DNA of 64,000 bases, taken from Pelagibacterium nitratireducens. GTDB taxonomy: Bacteria; Pseudomonadota; Alphaproteobacteria; Rhizobiales; Devosiaceae. Location: the NCBI RefSeq assembly GCF_037044555.1, contig NZ_CP146275.1, forward strand, positions 62,001 through 126,000. The letters run 5' to 3'. The notes beneath the pieces are model-generated. The model did no database searches. It had not been told where the DNA came from and saw only the letters and a list, made by a program, of their open reading frames with translations. Shown piece after piece: positions 53,672-62,792 of the stretch. The position numbers were made by a program, and so were the translations under genes. Within the stretch, counting starts at the first letter, position 1. Each line of letters begins with the position of its first letter.

Positions 53672-54495
53672 TTCACACTCCGTTTTTCCGGGCGGAACAG
53701 CAGTGTTTCGACCCATTGCAGGAGGCCCACGGCGATCACCGCAAACAACACGATGGAAGCGATTGTCGCGTACATATGGGCAAAATTGGCCACCGAGCGG
53801 TGGAAGGTGATCAGATCGCCGATGCCGGTCGGTGTGATCAGCAATTCGGCGAGGACCACACCAGAAAAGCCCTCGGCAACGCCGAGCCGCAATCCGGCGA
53901 ACATCATGGGGCTGGCTGCGGGAACAACAACGTACCAGATCTGCTGGCGGCGGGTGCCCATGAAGGAATGGCACATGGAGACCAGCGATCCGGGGACGTT
54001 TCGCACCGCCTTGTAGGAATTGATTGTGATAACCGGCATGGCGAGCATGACCACAGCGATCACCTTGGCCGTCAGGCTGATGCCGTAGATAAAGGTCACC
54101 AGCGGGATCAGCGCCGCCATGGGGGCGGCTTGCATGACGATGAATATGGGCAGGGCGAGCCATTCGACGTCTTCGCGCAGGCCCATGGCTACGCCCATCG
54201 TCACCCCCACGATCAGGGAAAAAGCGAGCCCAATGAGCAGCGGTTCGAGGGTGCGCAGATAGGCCATGCCCATCGAGCCGTCCACCACCATTTCCCAAAA
54301 GGCAGATACAGTCGCCGAAAACGTGGGGAAGGAAAAGTTGAAGCCCGAACGGCCGGCCATTTCCCAGGCCAGAGCGAAAAGAGCCACCGAAAGCAGTTTC
54401 CAGATCAGCGGGATCTGGGCCAGGCGCGAGGCGAAACCGGGCGCGTCTGTCCGGTTGTGCAGCAGTGCGGCGTCGGCCGTGTTCAGTGTCGACAT
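53668..54495 (-). CDS. ABC transporter permease (first of two)
   Basis: A 275-aa permease with about six membrane helices and an EAA loop VSMCHSFMGTRRQQIWYVVVPAASPMMFAGLRLGVAEGFSG (about 190-230). It resembles SsuC/TauC-type permeases of the binding-protein-dependent family. It is encoded 70 bp downstream of the substrate-binding protein gene and overlaps the ATPase gene. Having two unlike permease genes in one operon differs from the homodimeric TauC and SsuC systems. Confidence 0.9.
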   Translation of the reverse strand: MSTLNTADAALLHNRTDAPGFASRLAQIPLIWKLLSVALFALAWEMAGRSGFNFSFPTFSATVSAFWEMVVDGSMGMAYLRTLEPLLIGLAFSLIVGVTMGVAMGLREDVEWLALPIFIVMQAAPMAALIPLVTFIYGISLTAKVIAVVMLAMPVITINSYKAVRNVPGSLVSMCHSFMGTRRQQIWYVVVPAASPMMFAGLRLGVAEGFSGVVLAELLITPTGIGDLITFHRSVANFAHMYATIASIVLFAVIAVGLLQWVETLLFRPEKRSVK

Positions 54496-54565
54496 GATTA
54501 TACCTGGGTGTGTTTGACCGATGGAATCGCGCGGGGGATTTTCTCCCCCGCACGCTCATCCTTAC

Positions 54566-55549
54566 CTACTGGCGAGCAGCGTCCAGGGCGCTGAAGTCCC
54601 AGTACATCGAGACATCCACATCCCCGTCGGGGGCTTCGACCTGACCGGCCGCCGAGAGGAAAGCGAGATCGTCGATGACGTCCTCGGGCATGCCGCCGCC
54701 AAGCGGCAATACGCCGCCTTCGGCCGCTTCGGTGTAGAACTGCTCGATGTCACCAGCCGCTTCGGCCGGAAGATCGGGCAGCAGGTCGTATTGCGCCCGC
54801 CACTCGGCCACCATTGCAGGATTTTCGTTGATCTCCTGCCAGGTGCCGAGCAGCTCCTCGACGAACACCGCTAGATCATCGGTGCGGCTTTCGAGGAAGC
54901 TTGTGTTGGCGTAGAGCGCCTCGTCGGTGGCATTTACACCTTCGACAGGAAGCTGCATGAATTTGCCGGGCGCCTGATCCTCGAGCAGCCGCATGGATGC
55001 CGCGTCAACGATCGTGGCATTGACCGTGCCCTGCAACAGGGCGCCGGCTCGCACTTCGGCGCCCGGAACATAGCTGAGGTTGGAAAAGGTTATGCCCTCG
55101 TTCTGCTCCATGAGCCGCATCAGGGCCTCGGTACCCGATCCGCGCGAGTGCACGGTCATTTCCTCGCCGTCAAGGTCGGCCCAGCTCGAATAAACCTCTG
55201 AATTGACGACAGGGAAGAACAGAAGCGTCGTCATGCGGTAGAACATGCGGATCGGGGCGTTCGAATTCTGAATGAAGGCATAAGGCGCTCCCACCCCGAT
55301 ATCGGCCTGCCCGCCGACGACCGCCTGGGTCGCGACGTCTTCAGAGTTAAAGAACGTCAATTCCATGGGCACGCCGCGTTCCTTGGTGCGCTCGATGGCA
55401 ACGAGCAATCCGAGGCTTTCGACGCTGGCAATGTCGCCCATGGCCACCCGTATGGGGGCATTTTGGGCCAGAGCCGGCACGGCGCCGAGCGAAATGCTCA
55501 GCGCAATTGCGGCGCTGGCGATGGTAAACAGTCTGCGCGTGATCTTCAT
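54566..55549 (-). CDS. ABC transporter substrate-binding protein (NMT1/TauA-like)
   Basis: A 327-aa periplasmic binding protein. The signal peptide has a twin-arginine-like start (KITRRLFTIA) and ends ALA-QN near residue 28. VVGGQADIGVGAPYAFIQ (about 80-97) is typical of the NMT1/taurine/sulfonate-binding superfamily. The ATG at 55549 with AGGAGAAA upstream is the best start. It leads the operon and is divergent from the FadR-type regulator, with a shared 307-bp spacer holding a palindromic operator candidate. The ligand cannot be predicted. Confidence 0.88.
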   Translation of the reverse strand: MKITRRLFTIASAAIALSISLGAVPALAQNAPIRVAMGDIASVESLGLLVAIERTKERGVPMELTFFNSEDVATQAVVGGQADIGVGAPYAFIQNSNAPIRMFYRMTTLLFFPVVNSEVYSSWADLDGEEMTVHSRGSGTEALMRLMEQNEGITFSNLSYVPGAEVRAGALLQGTVNATIVDAASMRLLEDQAPGKFMQLPVEGVNATDEALYANTSFLESRTDDLAVFVEELLGTWQEINENPAMVAEWRAQYDLLPDLPAEAAGDIEQFYTEAAEGGVLPLGGGMPEDVIDDLAFLSAAGQVEAPDGDVDVSMYWDFSALDAARQ

Positions 55550-55856
55550 AAGTTTCTCCTCCCTTGTGAAAATCGGCTTCCGGTTCAGGAAACAGCCCTC
55601 CTTGCCGCAACCAAATCCAGAATGGTTTAGTTTTTTCACGAAATTGGTTTAACGTCAATGTCTCGTGGGTTGTCGTGTTTGAGGGCTTCGCATCAAACAT
55701 AAATAGCTGAAAAATAATGCATAATGTTGCTACAGGCAGAGCCCACTAAGGTGGCAGCGCCAGAAATTTTGCGGAATTGGCTGCAAAAAGCGGATTGACT
55801 TGCCGAAATTACCTGTCTTAGGTATCAAACCAATTCCAATTGGTTTCGAGGTGCTG
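55550..55856. promoter_or_regulatory. Divergent regulatory spacer of the ABC/FAH operon and the FadR-type gene
   Basis: A gene-free 307 bp with notably high A/T for this genome. It holds a perfect 9-bp inverted repeat AAACCAATT-CC-AATTGGTTT at 55827-55846, and an isolated half site AATTGGTTT at 55642-55650 with a related ATGGTTTAG at 55622. These are probable binding sites of the neighbouring FadR-type regulator. I see no other element in it. Confidence 0.6.
55827..55846. promoter_or_regulatory. Palindromic operator candidate for the FadR-type regulator
   Basis: AAACCAATTCCAATTGGTTT is a perfect dyad with 9-bp arms and a two-base centre, ending 10 bp before the regulator ATG. GntR-family regulators bind such sites as dimers, and a site overlapping its own start suggests autorepression. 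Confidence 0.55.
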
Positions 55857-56561
55857 ATGTCTGACGATACGCAGGAAATCGAAGAGGGGAATGGCGCGAC
55901 ACTGGTTCAATTGCGGGCCTGGCTGACGCGCCACAACTTTCCGCCCGATACCAGGCTGCCAGCGGAACGTGAGCTTTCCGAACAGCTTGGCGTCTCGCGG
56001 GCCGATCTGCGCAAGGCGTTGGCGACGCTGGAAGCGGAGGGCCAGCTCTGGCGCCATGTGGGCAAGGGCACGTTCACCGGCAGCCGGGCCATCGAAGTGC
56101 TCAGCCTTGCGGAAATCGACAGGGAAACCAATCCCGCCGAAGTCATGCGAACCCGCCTGCTGATCGAGCCGATTATTGCCCGGGAGGCCGCGCTCAACGC
56201 GACCTCACGTCATGTGGAGGCCATGCATCGCTGTATCCAAAGGACACACAGGGCGGGCACCTGGCGGCAATATGAAGCGGCCGATAACGAGTTTCACCGG
56301 TGCATTGCCGAGGCAACCGACAATCGATTGTTGTTGGCGCTTTTCGATGCATTGAACGCGGTGCGCCGTGCGGTGGTCTGGGGATTGCTGCGGTCCAGCT
56401 CGGACCGTCCCCCGCACGATCACCATTCCTTTGCCGAACATGATCTGATCATTGCGGCCATCGAGCAGCGCGATCTCGATGGCGCCAGCCGTGCCATGTA
56501 TCAGCATTTGCGTCAGGTCGAGCGACATCTCATGGAGGCGCCCGAGGTCAGGTCCCGCTGA
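55857..56561 (+). CDS. GntR/FadR-family transcriptional regulator (FCD domain)
   Basis: A 234-aa regulator. The N-terminal winged helix has the GntR signature LPAERELSEQLGVSRADLRKALATLEAEGQL (about 36-66); the C-terminal all-helical FCD domain binds an organic acid and often a metal, with DNEFHRCIAEATDNRLL (about 143), HHSFAEHDLIIAAIEQRD (about 184) and a late His in MYQHLRQVERHL. Such proteins repress catabolic operons until their substrate appears. ATG at 55857 fits the family. It is divergent from the ABC/FAH operon and 100 bp upstream of a second TSUP gene. Confidence 0.9.
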   Translation: MSDDTQEIEEGNGATLVQLRAWLTRHNFPPDTRLPAERELSEQLGVSRADLRKALATLEAEGQLWRHVGKGTFTGSRAIEVLSLAEIDRETNPAEVMRTRLLIEPIIAREAALNATSRHVEAMHRCIQRTHRAGTWRQYEAADNEFHRCIAEATDNRLLLALFDALNAVRRAVVWGLLRSSSDRPPHDHHSFAEHDLIIAAIEQRDLDGASRAMYQHLRQVERHLMEAPEVRSR

Positions 56562-56661
56562 CCGCTTACGCTGCGCCTATCAAAGTCCGATTGTTTCGGG
56601 CAGGCAACTGGTCTAGCAAGAACGCCACCTCCCCTTCTTGTCCCCCGGACTTTGCCTTTCC

Positions 56662-57402
56662 ATGGATTTCATCACACTCGCCATCATTTTTGCCGCGGTC
56701 GGTGCCGGCGCCATCTCCAAGGGCGCCACCGGGATGGGAATGCCGCTTATCGCCGTCCCCTTCCTGGCGGCGACGTTCGGGCTACAGCATGCCATTGCCG
56801 TGCTGCTGATCCCCATCCTGGTTTCCAACGCCTTTCAGCTCTATCGCTTTCGGCATGCCAGGGGCGATGCGCGATTGCGCTTTCTTCCATCCATGCTGGC
56901 GCTTTGCGTGGTCGGGGTGATCGGCGGAACCTGGTTTTTGACAGCGACCCCTGAACGGGGACTGGCGCTGACCCTGGGCATTCTATTGCTCGGCTATCTG
57001 GCGCTGCGGGTCCTGAATCCGCACTTTATAGTCGGCCCGGAGGCGGCGAAGCGCTGGGCCATGCCGGCTGGCCTGGGGGCGGGACTCCTGCATGGGGCGA
57101 CGGGCATTTCGGCGCCGATCGGGGTGACCTTCATTCATGCCATGCGGTTCGAGCGCAACGCGCATGTTTATGCGGTTTCAGCGATGTTTATGGCTCTGGC
57201 CACTTTTCAGGCACCTTCGCTCTGGGTGGCGGGCGTTCTACGCCCTGAATGGCTGCTGCAAGGGGTGTTTGCGCTGATCCCGACCTTTCTGTTCATGCCG
57301 GTCGGGCAATGGCTTTCGGGCAAGCTCAGTCAGACCGCCTTCGATCGGATGATCCTGATCTTTCTCGGCCTTATCGGGCTCAAGATGGTGCTCGGCATCT
57401 AG
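56662..57402 (+). CDS. TSUP family transporter, second copy
   Basis: A 246-aa inner-membrane protein of the TauE/SafE family with about eight hydrophobic segments. GAGAISKGATGMGMPLIAVPFLAATFG (about 15-41) and the second-half GAGLLHGATGISAPIGVTF (about 138-156) are the paired motifs. It differs clearly from the first copy at 50490, so it is not a recent duplicate. It probably exports an anion formed in the same pathway. The TAG stop is the first triplet of repeat copy G. Confidence 0.86.
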   Translation: MDFITLAIIFAAVGAGAISKGATGMGMPLIAVPFLAATFGLQHAIAVLLIPILVSNAFQLYRFRHARGDARLRFLPSMLALCVVGVIGGTWFLTATPERGLALTLGILLLGYLALRVLNPHFIVGPEAAKRWAMPAGLGAGLLHGATGISAPIGVTFIHAMRFERNAHVYAVSAMFMALATFQAPSLWVAGVLRPEWLLQGVFALIPTFLFMPVGQWLSGKLSQTAFDRMILIFLGLIGLKMVLGI

Positions 57403-57504
57403 AGCGTATCCAGCAAAAGTGGAAACGGTCTTGCGGTTCGGACACACGACAAAACAAGGGCTTAGAGCCAAGGATTTGATTCAATCAAATCCTGAACGGC
57501 TCTA
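57400..57504. repeat. Dispersed intergenic repeat, copy G
   Basis: Starts TAGAGCGTATCCAGCAAAAG (the TAG is the stop of the TSUP gene), contains CTTGCGGTTCGGACACACG and ends TTAGAGCCAAGGATTTGATT...AATCAAATCCTGAACGGCTCTAA; the hairpin has decayed on one side. It lies between the convergent TSUP and acnA genes. Confidence 0.88.
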
Positions 57505-57526
57505 AGCCTTCTCGATCTCGGGTAAC

Positions 57527-57550
57527 AAAAAAAGGCGGCCGAAGGCCGCC
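57527..57550 (-). terminator. Terminator downstream of acnA
   Basis: On the - strand GGCGGCC-TTC-GGCCGCC followed by a run of seven T residues. A classic intrinsic terminator 25 bp after the acnA stop. Confidence 0.9.
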
Positions 57551-57574
57551 CCTTGTTTATCGTTTCGATGCCTT

Positions 57575-60340
57575 TTATGCGGCGACGAGGTTGCGCAGCA
57601 CATATTGCAGGATACCGCCATGGCGATAGTACTCGAGTTCGTCCAGCGTATCGATGCGCAGGAGAACCGGCACGATTTCATTTCGGCCGTCACCGAAGGT
57701 GATATCGAGTTCAAGCGTCTGGCGCGGCTCGATTTCCGTCAATCCGCGGATTGAAACCGTCTCATCGCCGGTGATACCGAGCGACTGCCATGAGGTGCCC
57801 TCGTTAAAGACCAGCGGAAGGACGCCCATGCCGACCAGGTTGGAGCGGTGGATACGCTCGAAGCTCTGGGCAATTACGGCGCGAACGCCGAGCAGGGTCG
57901 TGCCCTTTGCCGCCCAGTCGCGTGACGAGCCCGTGCCATACTCCTTGCCGGCAAAGATCACCAGCGGGGTGCCCTGAGCCTTGTATTCCATGGCTGCGTC
58001 ATAGATCGGTACCACTTCGCCCGAAGGCGACTTGGTAAAGCCACCCTCGACGCCATCGAGCATCTGGTTCTTGATGCGGATATTGGCAAAAGTGCCCCGC
58101 ATCATCACTTCGTGGTTGCCGCGACGCGCGCCGAACGAGTTGAAGTCGATTGGCTTGACCTGGCGTTCCATCAGGTACTTGCCGGCAGGCGTGCCCGACT
58201 TGAACGAGCCGGCCGGGGAAATGTGATCGGTGGTGATCGAATCGAGGAAGATCGAAAGAACCCGGGCGTTCTCGATGTCGGTCACCGGCTTGGGGTCCAT
58301 GGTCATGCCCTCGAAATAGGGCGGGTTCTGAACATATGTGGACGCCGAGTTCCACTTGTAGGTTTCCCCACCGTCGACCTTGATTTCCTGCCAGCGCTTG
58401 TCGCCCTTGAACACGTCGCCATAGCGGCGCCTGAACATGTCCACCGAAATCGCCGAGCGCAGAACGTCGGCCACTTCAGTCGAAGTGGGCCAGATGTCTT
58501 TCAGATAGACGGGCTGTCCGTCCGATCCGGTGCCGAGCGGCTGGGTGGTAATATCGCCGGTCATTTTACCGAGCAGCGAATAGGCGACAACCAGCGGGGG
58601 CGAGGCGAGATAGTTGGCGCGCACGTCGGGGTTGACGCGGCCCTCGAAGTTACGGTTCCCCGACAGCACCGAGACGGCAACCAGATCGTTGTCGTTGATG
58701 CATTTGGAGATGTTTTCATCGAGCGGGCCGGAATTGCCGATGCAGGTGGTGCACCCATAGCCGACAGTGTTGAACCCCATGGCGTCGAGGTCTTCCTGCA
58801 GGCCGGATTTTTCGAGGTATTCGGTGACGACCTGCGAACCGGGAGCCAGTGATGTCTTGACCCAGGGCTGGGGTTTCAATCCCTTTTCGCGTGCCTTGCG
58901 GGCCACGAGGCCGGCCGCGATCAGCACCGACGGATTGGACGTGTTCGTGCACGAGGTGATCGCGGCAATCACCACATCGCCATCGGAAATCCGATAGTCC
59001 GCACCATTGACGACATAGCCATGGTTTTCGTTGTCCTCGGGCGTATCATGGACGCCGGTGGCACCCTCATCGATATAGCGCGAATCGCCCTTGGAGTCGG
59101 GCTCGGGCGAAACCTTGCGGCCGCCGGCAATCTCTTCGAGTGCCTTGACGAACGCGGTCGAAGCGTCGGTCAGGGCCACACGATCCTGCGGGCGCTTGGG
59201 ACCGGCCAGCGAGGGCACGACGGTAGAAAGATCGAGTTCGAGCGTGTCGGTGAAGATCGGATCCTGGTCATTGTCGGCCCGGAACATGCCCTGTTCCTTG
59301 GCATAGGCTTCGACCAGTGCCACGCGATCGGGTTCGCGGCCCGAATCGGTGAGGTATTTGATGGTTTCCTTGTCGATCGGGAAGAAGCCGCAGGTCGCGC
59401 CATATTCGGGCGCCATGTTGGCGATGGTTGCCTTGTCTTCGAGCGAGAGGTTGGAGAGGCCGGCGCCGAAAAATTCGACGAATTTTCCGACCACGCCTTT
59501 CTTGCGCAGCATTTCGACGACGTGCAGCACAAGGTCGGTTGCTGTCGTGCCTTCGGGCAACTTGCCAGTGAACTTGAACCCGATCACTTCAGGGATGAGC
59601 ATGGAAATGGGCTGGCCGAGCATTGCAGCTTCGGCCTCGATGCCGCCCACACCCCAGCCAAGGACGGCCAGTCCGTTGACCATCGTGGTGTGGCTGTCGG
59701 TGCCGACAAGCGTATCGGGATAGGCGATTTCCTCGCCGTTTTCCTGTTTCGTCCAGACGGTCTGGGCCAGATATTCGAGATTCACCTGGTGGCAGATGCC
59801 GGTTCCGGGAGGCACGACGCGGAAATTTTCAAACGCCGACTGGCCCCAACGCAGGAATTCATAGCGCTCGCCATTGCGTTCATATTCGCGCGTCACGTTC
59901 TGCTCGAACGCGCCGGGGGTGCCGAAATAATCGACCATCACCGAGTGATCGATGACCAGGTCGACGGGGACCAGCGGGTTGATCTTCTGGGGATCCGCAC
60001 CGAGCTTTGCGGTGGCATCGCGCATGGCGGCCAGATCGACAACGGCGGGGACGCCGGTGAAATCCTGCATCAGGACGCGGGCAGGGCGGTAGGAGATTTC
60101 GTGCCCGGCCCGGCCGCGATCGTCGAGCCATGCCTTTACAGCCCTGATGTCGGCGGCCTTGACGGTGCGGTCGTCTTCGAAACGCAGCAGGTTTTCGAGG
60201 ACCACCTTCAATGAATGGGGCAGGCGGGAAATGCCATCCAGTCCGTTCTTTTCTGCTTCGGCGAGCGAAAAGATCGTATAGGCCTTGTTTCCAACGGTGA
60301 GGTTCGTCTTGGTCTTAAAGCTATTGGATGTCTCGGTCAC
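57575..60340 (-). CDS. acnA: Aconitate hydratase
   Basis: [4Fe-4S] enzyme of the TCA cycle that isomerises citrate and isocitrate via cis-aconitate. At 921 aa it is the AcnA/IRP1 type. Cluster and active-site cysteines lie in [15 protein letters not shown] (about 445) and [14 protein letters not shown] (about 510), with [14 protein letters not shown] (about 727) and [16 protein letters not shown] (about 797) in the swivel domain. Such proteins can also bind RNA when the cluster is lost. It is transcribed alone and is divergent from ccmA. Confidence 0.97.
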   Translation of the reverse strand: MTETSNSFKTKTNLTVGNKAYTIFSLAEAEKNGLDGISRLPHSLKVVLENLLRFEDDRTVKAADIRAVKAWLDDRGRAGHEISYRPARVLMQDFTGVPAVVDLAAMRDATAKLGADPQKINPLVPVDLVIDHSVMVDYFGTPGAFEQNVTREYERNGERYEFLRWGQSAFENFRVVPPGTGICHQVNLEYLAQTVWTKQENGEEIAYPDTLVGTDSHTTMVNGLAVLGWGVGGIEAEAAMLGQPISMLIPEVIGFKFTGKLPEGTTATDLVLHVVEMLRKKGVVGKFVEFFGAGLSNLSLEDKATIANMAPEYGATCGFFPIDKETIKYLTDSGREPDRVALVEAYAKEQGMFRADNDQDPIFTDTLELDLSTVVPSLAGPKRPQDRVALTDASTAFVKALEEIAGGRKVSPEPDSKGDSRYIDEGATGVHDTPEDNENHGYVVNGADYRISDGDVVIAAITSCTNTSNPSVLIAAGLVARKAREKGLKPQPWVKTSLAPGSQVVTEYLEKSGLQEDLDAMGFNTVGYGCTTCIGNSGPLDENISKCINDNDLVAVSVLSGNRNFEGRVNPDVRANYLASPPLVVAYSLLGKMTGDITTQPLGTGSDGQPVYLKDIWPTSTEVADVLRSAISVDMFRRRYGDVFKGDKRWQEIKVDGGETYKWNSASTYVQNPPYFEGMTMDPKPVTDIENARVLSIFLDSITTDHISPAGSFKSGTPAGKYLMERQVKPIDFNSFGARRGNHEVMMRGTFANIRIKNQMLDGVEGGFTKSPSGEVVPIYDAAMEYKAQGTPLVIFAGKEYGTGSSRDWAAKGTTLLGVRAVIAQSFERIHRSNLVGMGVLPLVFNEGTSWQSLGITGDETVSIRGLTEIEPRQTLELDITFGDGRNEIVPVLLRIDTLDELEYYRHGGILQYVLRNLVAA

Positions 60341-60559
60341 GCGGTCCGCCTTGTCTCAATAAGGTTGCGGGTACCCCCGATTGAGACCGGGCCAAACGGC
60401 CAATTTCGCGTCGAAAACAATGCGACGCTGCAATGGCCACCGGCTCGTCCGGAGGCATGAAGCGAGAAAGCATAACTTCTCCCCCGCCTTTTTCGCCCTC
60501 TCTATAATGAATCCAATTTGCACTTGCCAGCCCGGACTTTGGTTCAATAGAGCTTTGGC

Positions 60560-61204
60560 ATGAACATTGAAGGGCTTTCCCGCATGCCGGAAACCGGGCT
60601 TGGCGTTAACGCCCTGTCGCTGAGCAGGGGCGGGCGGACCATTGTGACAGCGTTGAGCTTTTCTCTGGAGGCGGGAACGGCGCTTATGCTGCGGGGGCCC
60701 AATGGGGCCGGCAAGAGCACATTGTTGATGGCGCTGGCCGGGCTGCTGGATCCCGTTGCGGGGCGTATAGAATATCTGCAAACCGATCCCGAGGCTCCGA
60801 AATACGGGCATCTGCACTATGTCGCGCATGCACCGGCCATAAAATCGGGACTCAGCGTCGCCGAGAATCTCAAATTCTGGGCCGATGTGCTCGATGCAGA
60901 ACCAGCCGATGTCGAAACCGCCTTGTCCCGGGCCGGGCTGGGAGAATTGGGCAGCATAGATGCCGGGCTTCTTTCTGCCGGTCAGACCAGGCGCCTGGCG
61001 TTGGCGCGCCTGATTGCCGTTCGCCGCCCGCTCTGGCTGCTCGATGAGCCGACCAGTGCGCTCGACACCGCCGGCGCGGCATGGGTCGGTGCGCTGATTT
61101 CCAGTCATTTGCAACAAGGTGGGCTGGCGGTCATTGCCACCCACCTCGACATCGCCGTTGACGGCAATGTGAAGACGCTCGAATTGGGCGGATCGGCGCA
61201 ATGA
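60560..61204 (+). CDS. ccmA: Heme exporter ATP-binding protein CcmA
   Basis: ATPase of the CcmABCD complex that releases heme-loaded CcmE for cytochrome c maturation. The 214 aa have Walker A GPNGAGKST (46-54), signature LSAGQTRRLALARL (about 138-151) and Walker B LWLLDEPTSALD (about 158-169). ATG at 60560 follows GAGCTTT. It starts the ccmABCDG run; its TGA overlaps the ccmB ATG. Divergent from acnA across a 219-bp gap where I see nothing notable. Confidence 0.95.
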   Translation: MNIEGLSRMPETGLGVNALSLSRGGRTIVTALSFSLEAGTALMLRGPNGAGKSTLLMALAGLLDPVAGRIEYLQTDPEAPKYGHLHYVAHAPAIKSGLSVAENLKFWADVLDAEPADVETALSRAGLGELGSIDAGLLSAGQTRRLALARLIAVRRPLWLLDEPTSALDTAGAAWVGALISSHLQQGGLAVIATHLDIAVDGNVKTLELGGSAQ

Positions 61205-61863
61205 AGGTTCTGGGCGCAATCATCGCTCGCGACCTCCGGCTCGGTCTGCGCCAGGGTGGGGACATTCTCACCCTCGTGCTGTTCTTTGTCATTGTTGGCG
61301 TGCTCATGCCGTTCGCCGTTGGGCCCGACCGTCCGCTTCTTGCCCAGCTTGCCCCCGCCATTATCTGGGTAGCGGCGCTTCTGGCGCAGCTCTTGTCCAA
61401 TGAACGTCTGTTTCGCGGCGATTTCGACGATGGGAGCCTGGCCGTTTTCCGCCATGGTATCGTCCCGCTCGAGATGGTGGTCGCCGCAAAACTCGTTGCG
61501 CACTGGCTGCTCACCGGATTGCCACTGATTGTGGCGATGCCCATTCTGGCCCTGATGCTGGGGCTTGATGGGCAGGGGTTCTGGCTGGCCGTTTGTTCGC
61601 TGGCGCTGGGCACGCCGGCGCTGGCTGCGTTCGGCGCCATCGGGGCTGCTGTGACAGTTGGCCTCAAGCGTGGGGGGCTGGTTGCACCGGTTCTTGTCTT
61701 GCCGCTGAGCCTGCCAGTGCTTATTTTCGGTGCCGGTGCGTTCGACGTGGCGCGGCTGGGCGGATCGGCCCAGGCCCTGCTGCTGCTCGGCGCGATCAGT
61801 CTTTTAAGCGTAACGCTTGCACCGTTCGCCGCGGCGCTGGCGCTGAAGATTTCCGGGGAATAG
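61201..61863 (+). CDS. ccmB: Heme exporter membrane protein CcmB
   Basis: Six-helix inner-membrane partner of CcmA. The 220 aa start MKVLGAIIARDLRLGLRQGGD, a typical CcmB N-terminus, and contain LLAQLLSNERLFRGDFDDG (about 60-78) and the late GGLVAPVLVLPLSLPVLIFG (about 158-177). It overlaps ccmA by four bases and abuts ccmC directly, so the three are translationally linked. Confidence 0.95.
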   Translation: MKVLGAIIARDLRLGLRQGGDILTLVLFFVIVGVLMPFAVGPDRPLLAQLAPAIIWVAALLAQLLSNERLFRGDFDDGSLAVFRHGIVPLEMVVAAKLVAHWLLTGLPLIVAMPILALMLGLDGQGFWLAVCSLALGTPALAAFGAIGAAVTVGLKRGGLVAPVLVLPLSLPVLIFGAGAFDVARLGGSAQALLLLGAISLLSVTLAPFAAALALKISGE

Positions 61864-62634
61864 ATGGTTCAGACCCAACCCAAACCCGCCGAGCCGGGAT
61901 GGTTCACCCGCATCGCCCATCCGGGGATGTTTATGGGGTGGTCGCGCCATCTCGTCGTTCCGCTCTCTGTCGTGACCGGGCTGGCCTTTGCGGTGGGGCT
62001 CTATTTTTCGTTCCTTGCCTCGCCGGCCGATTATCAGATGGGGGACACAGTGCGCATGATGTATGTGCACGTCCCCAGCGCCTGGCTGAGCCAGTTCTGT
62101 TACGCCGTGATGTTTTTTTCGGCCATCGGCACGCTGGTCTGGCGCCATCCCATGGCCGATGTCAGCCAGAAGGCCGCCGTTCCTCTTGGTGCCGCCTTTA
62201 CCGCGCTTGCCCTTTTCACCGGCTCGATGTGGGGCCGGCCCACATGGGGCACGTTCTGGGAATGGGATGGGCGCATGACCTCGACGCTGGTCCTGCTGTT
62301 CATCTATCTCGGCCTTATCGCCCTGTGGCGGGCGTTTGACGATCAGCTCAAGGCGGCTCGGATCGTTGCGGTGCTGACTTTGGTGGGCGCCATCAATATC
62401 CCCATCATCAAGTTTTCCGTCGATTGGTGGCAGACCCTGCACCAGCCCGCGTCCGTGTTCAGAACCGATGGTCCGACGGTCGATGGCTCGATCCTCGTGC
62501 CGCTGCTCGTGATGACGCTGGCGTTTTCTCTACTGTTCTTGACTTTGCATCTTGTGCGCATGCGGACCGAAGTCACCAAGCGTCGCATCCGCTCGCTCGA
62601 GTTGGCGCAGGCCCGCGCGGGAGAAGGTGCATGA
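61864..62634 (+). CDS. ccmC: Heme exporter protein CcmC (heme-handling protein)
   Basis: Inner-membrane protein that presents heme to CcmE in the periplasm. The 256 aa contain the Trp-rich heme-binding motif WGRPTWGTFWEWDGRMTS (about 121-138), the flanking heme-ligand histidines MMYVHVPSAW (about 60-69) and the SVDWWQTLHQPASVF segment (about 180-194). Six membrane helices are seen. The start follows the ccmB stop with no gap; the stop overlaps the ccmD ATG. Confidence 0.96.
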   Translation: MVQTQPKPAEPGWFTRIAHPGMFMGWSRHLVVPLSVVTGLAFAVGLYFSFLASPADYQMGDTVRMMYVHVPSAWLSQFCYAVMFFSAIGTLVWRHPMADVSQKAAVPLGAAFTALALFTGSMWGRPTWGTFWEWDGRMTSTLVLLFIYLGLIALWRAFDDQLKAARIVAVLTLVGAINIPIIKFSVDWWQTLHQPASVFRTDGPTVDGSILVPLLVMTLAFSLLFLTLHLVRMRTEVTKRRIRSLELAQARAGEGA

Positions 62635-62792
62635 TCGATCTGGGCCAGCATTGGGAATTTATCACTGCAGCCTATGCCGGCACGATTGTCGTTGTCGGTG
62701 CGCTGATCGGCTGGACCGTGATTTCGGCGCGGTCGGCCAAGGCGCGGGTGGCTATGCTCGAAGCGGCGCGGCAGGCGCGCAGGCAGAAATGA
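62631..62792 (+). CDS. ccmD: Heme exporter protein CcmD
   Basis: A 53-aa single-helix membrane peptide needed to release holo-CcmE from CcmABC. One hydrophobic helix lies at about residues 13-33, preceded by HWEFITAAY and followed by a basic cytoplasmic tail (AARQARRQK). Sequence conservation in CcmD is low; position between ccmC and ccmG with ATGA overlaps on both sides makes the call firm. Confidence 0.88.
   Translation: MIDLGQHWEFITAAYAGTIVVVGALIGWTVISARSAKARVAMLEAARQARRQK

Noticed and set aside
53672..54559. Upstream extension of the ABC ATPase frame to 54559
   Set aside because: The extra 296 codons overlap the first permease gene in another phase and show no domain. The ATG at 53671 with ATGA overlap is the real start.
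59021..60214. A 397-codon + strand frame inside acnA
   Set aside because: Antisense to a clear aconitase; the same reasoning applies to the long antisense frames over coaA (10089-11243) and leuS (35310-36791).
60341..60559. Riboswitch or other structured leader between acnA and ccmA
   Set aside because: No recognisable conserved RNA motif or long pairing was seen in this spacer.
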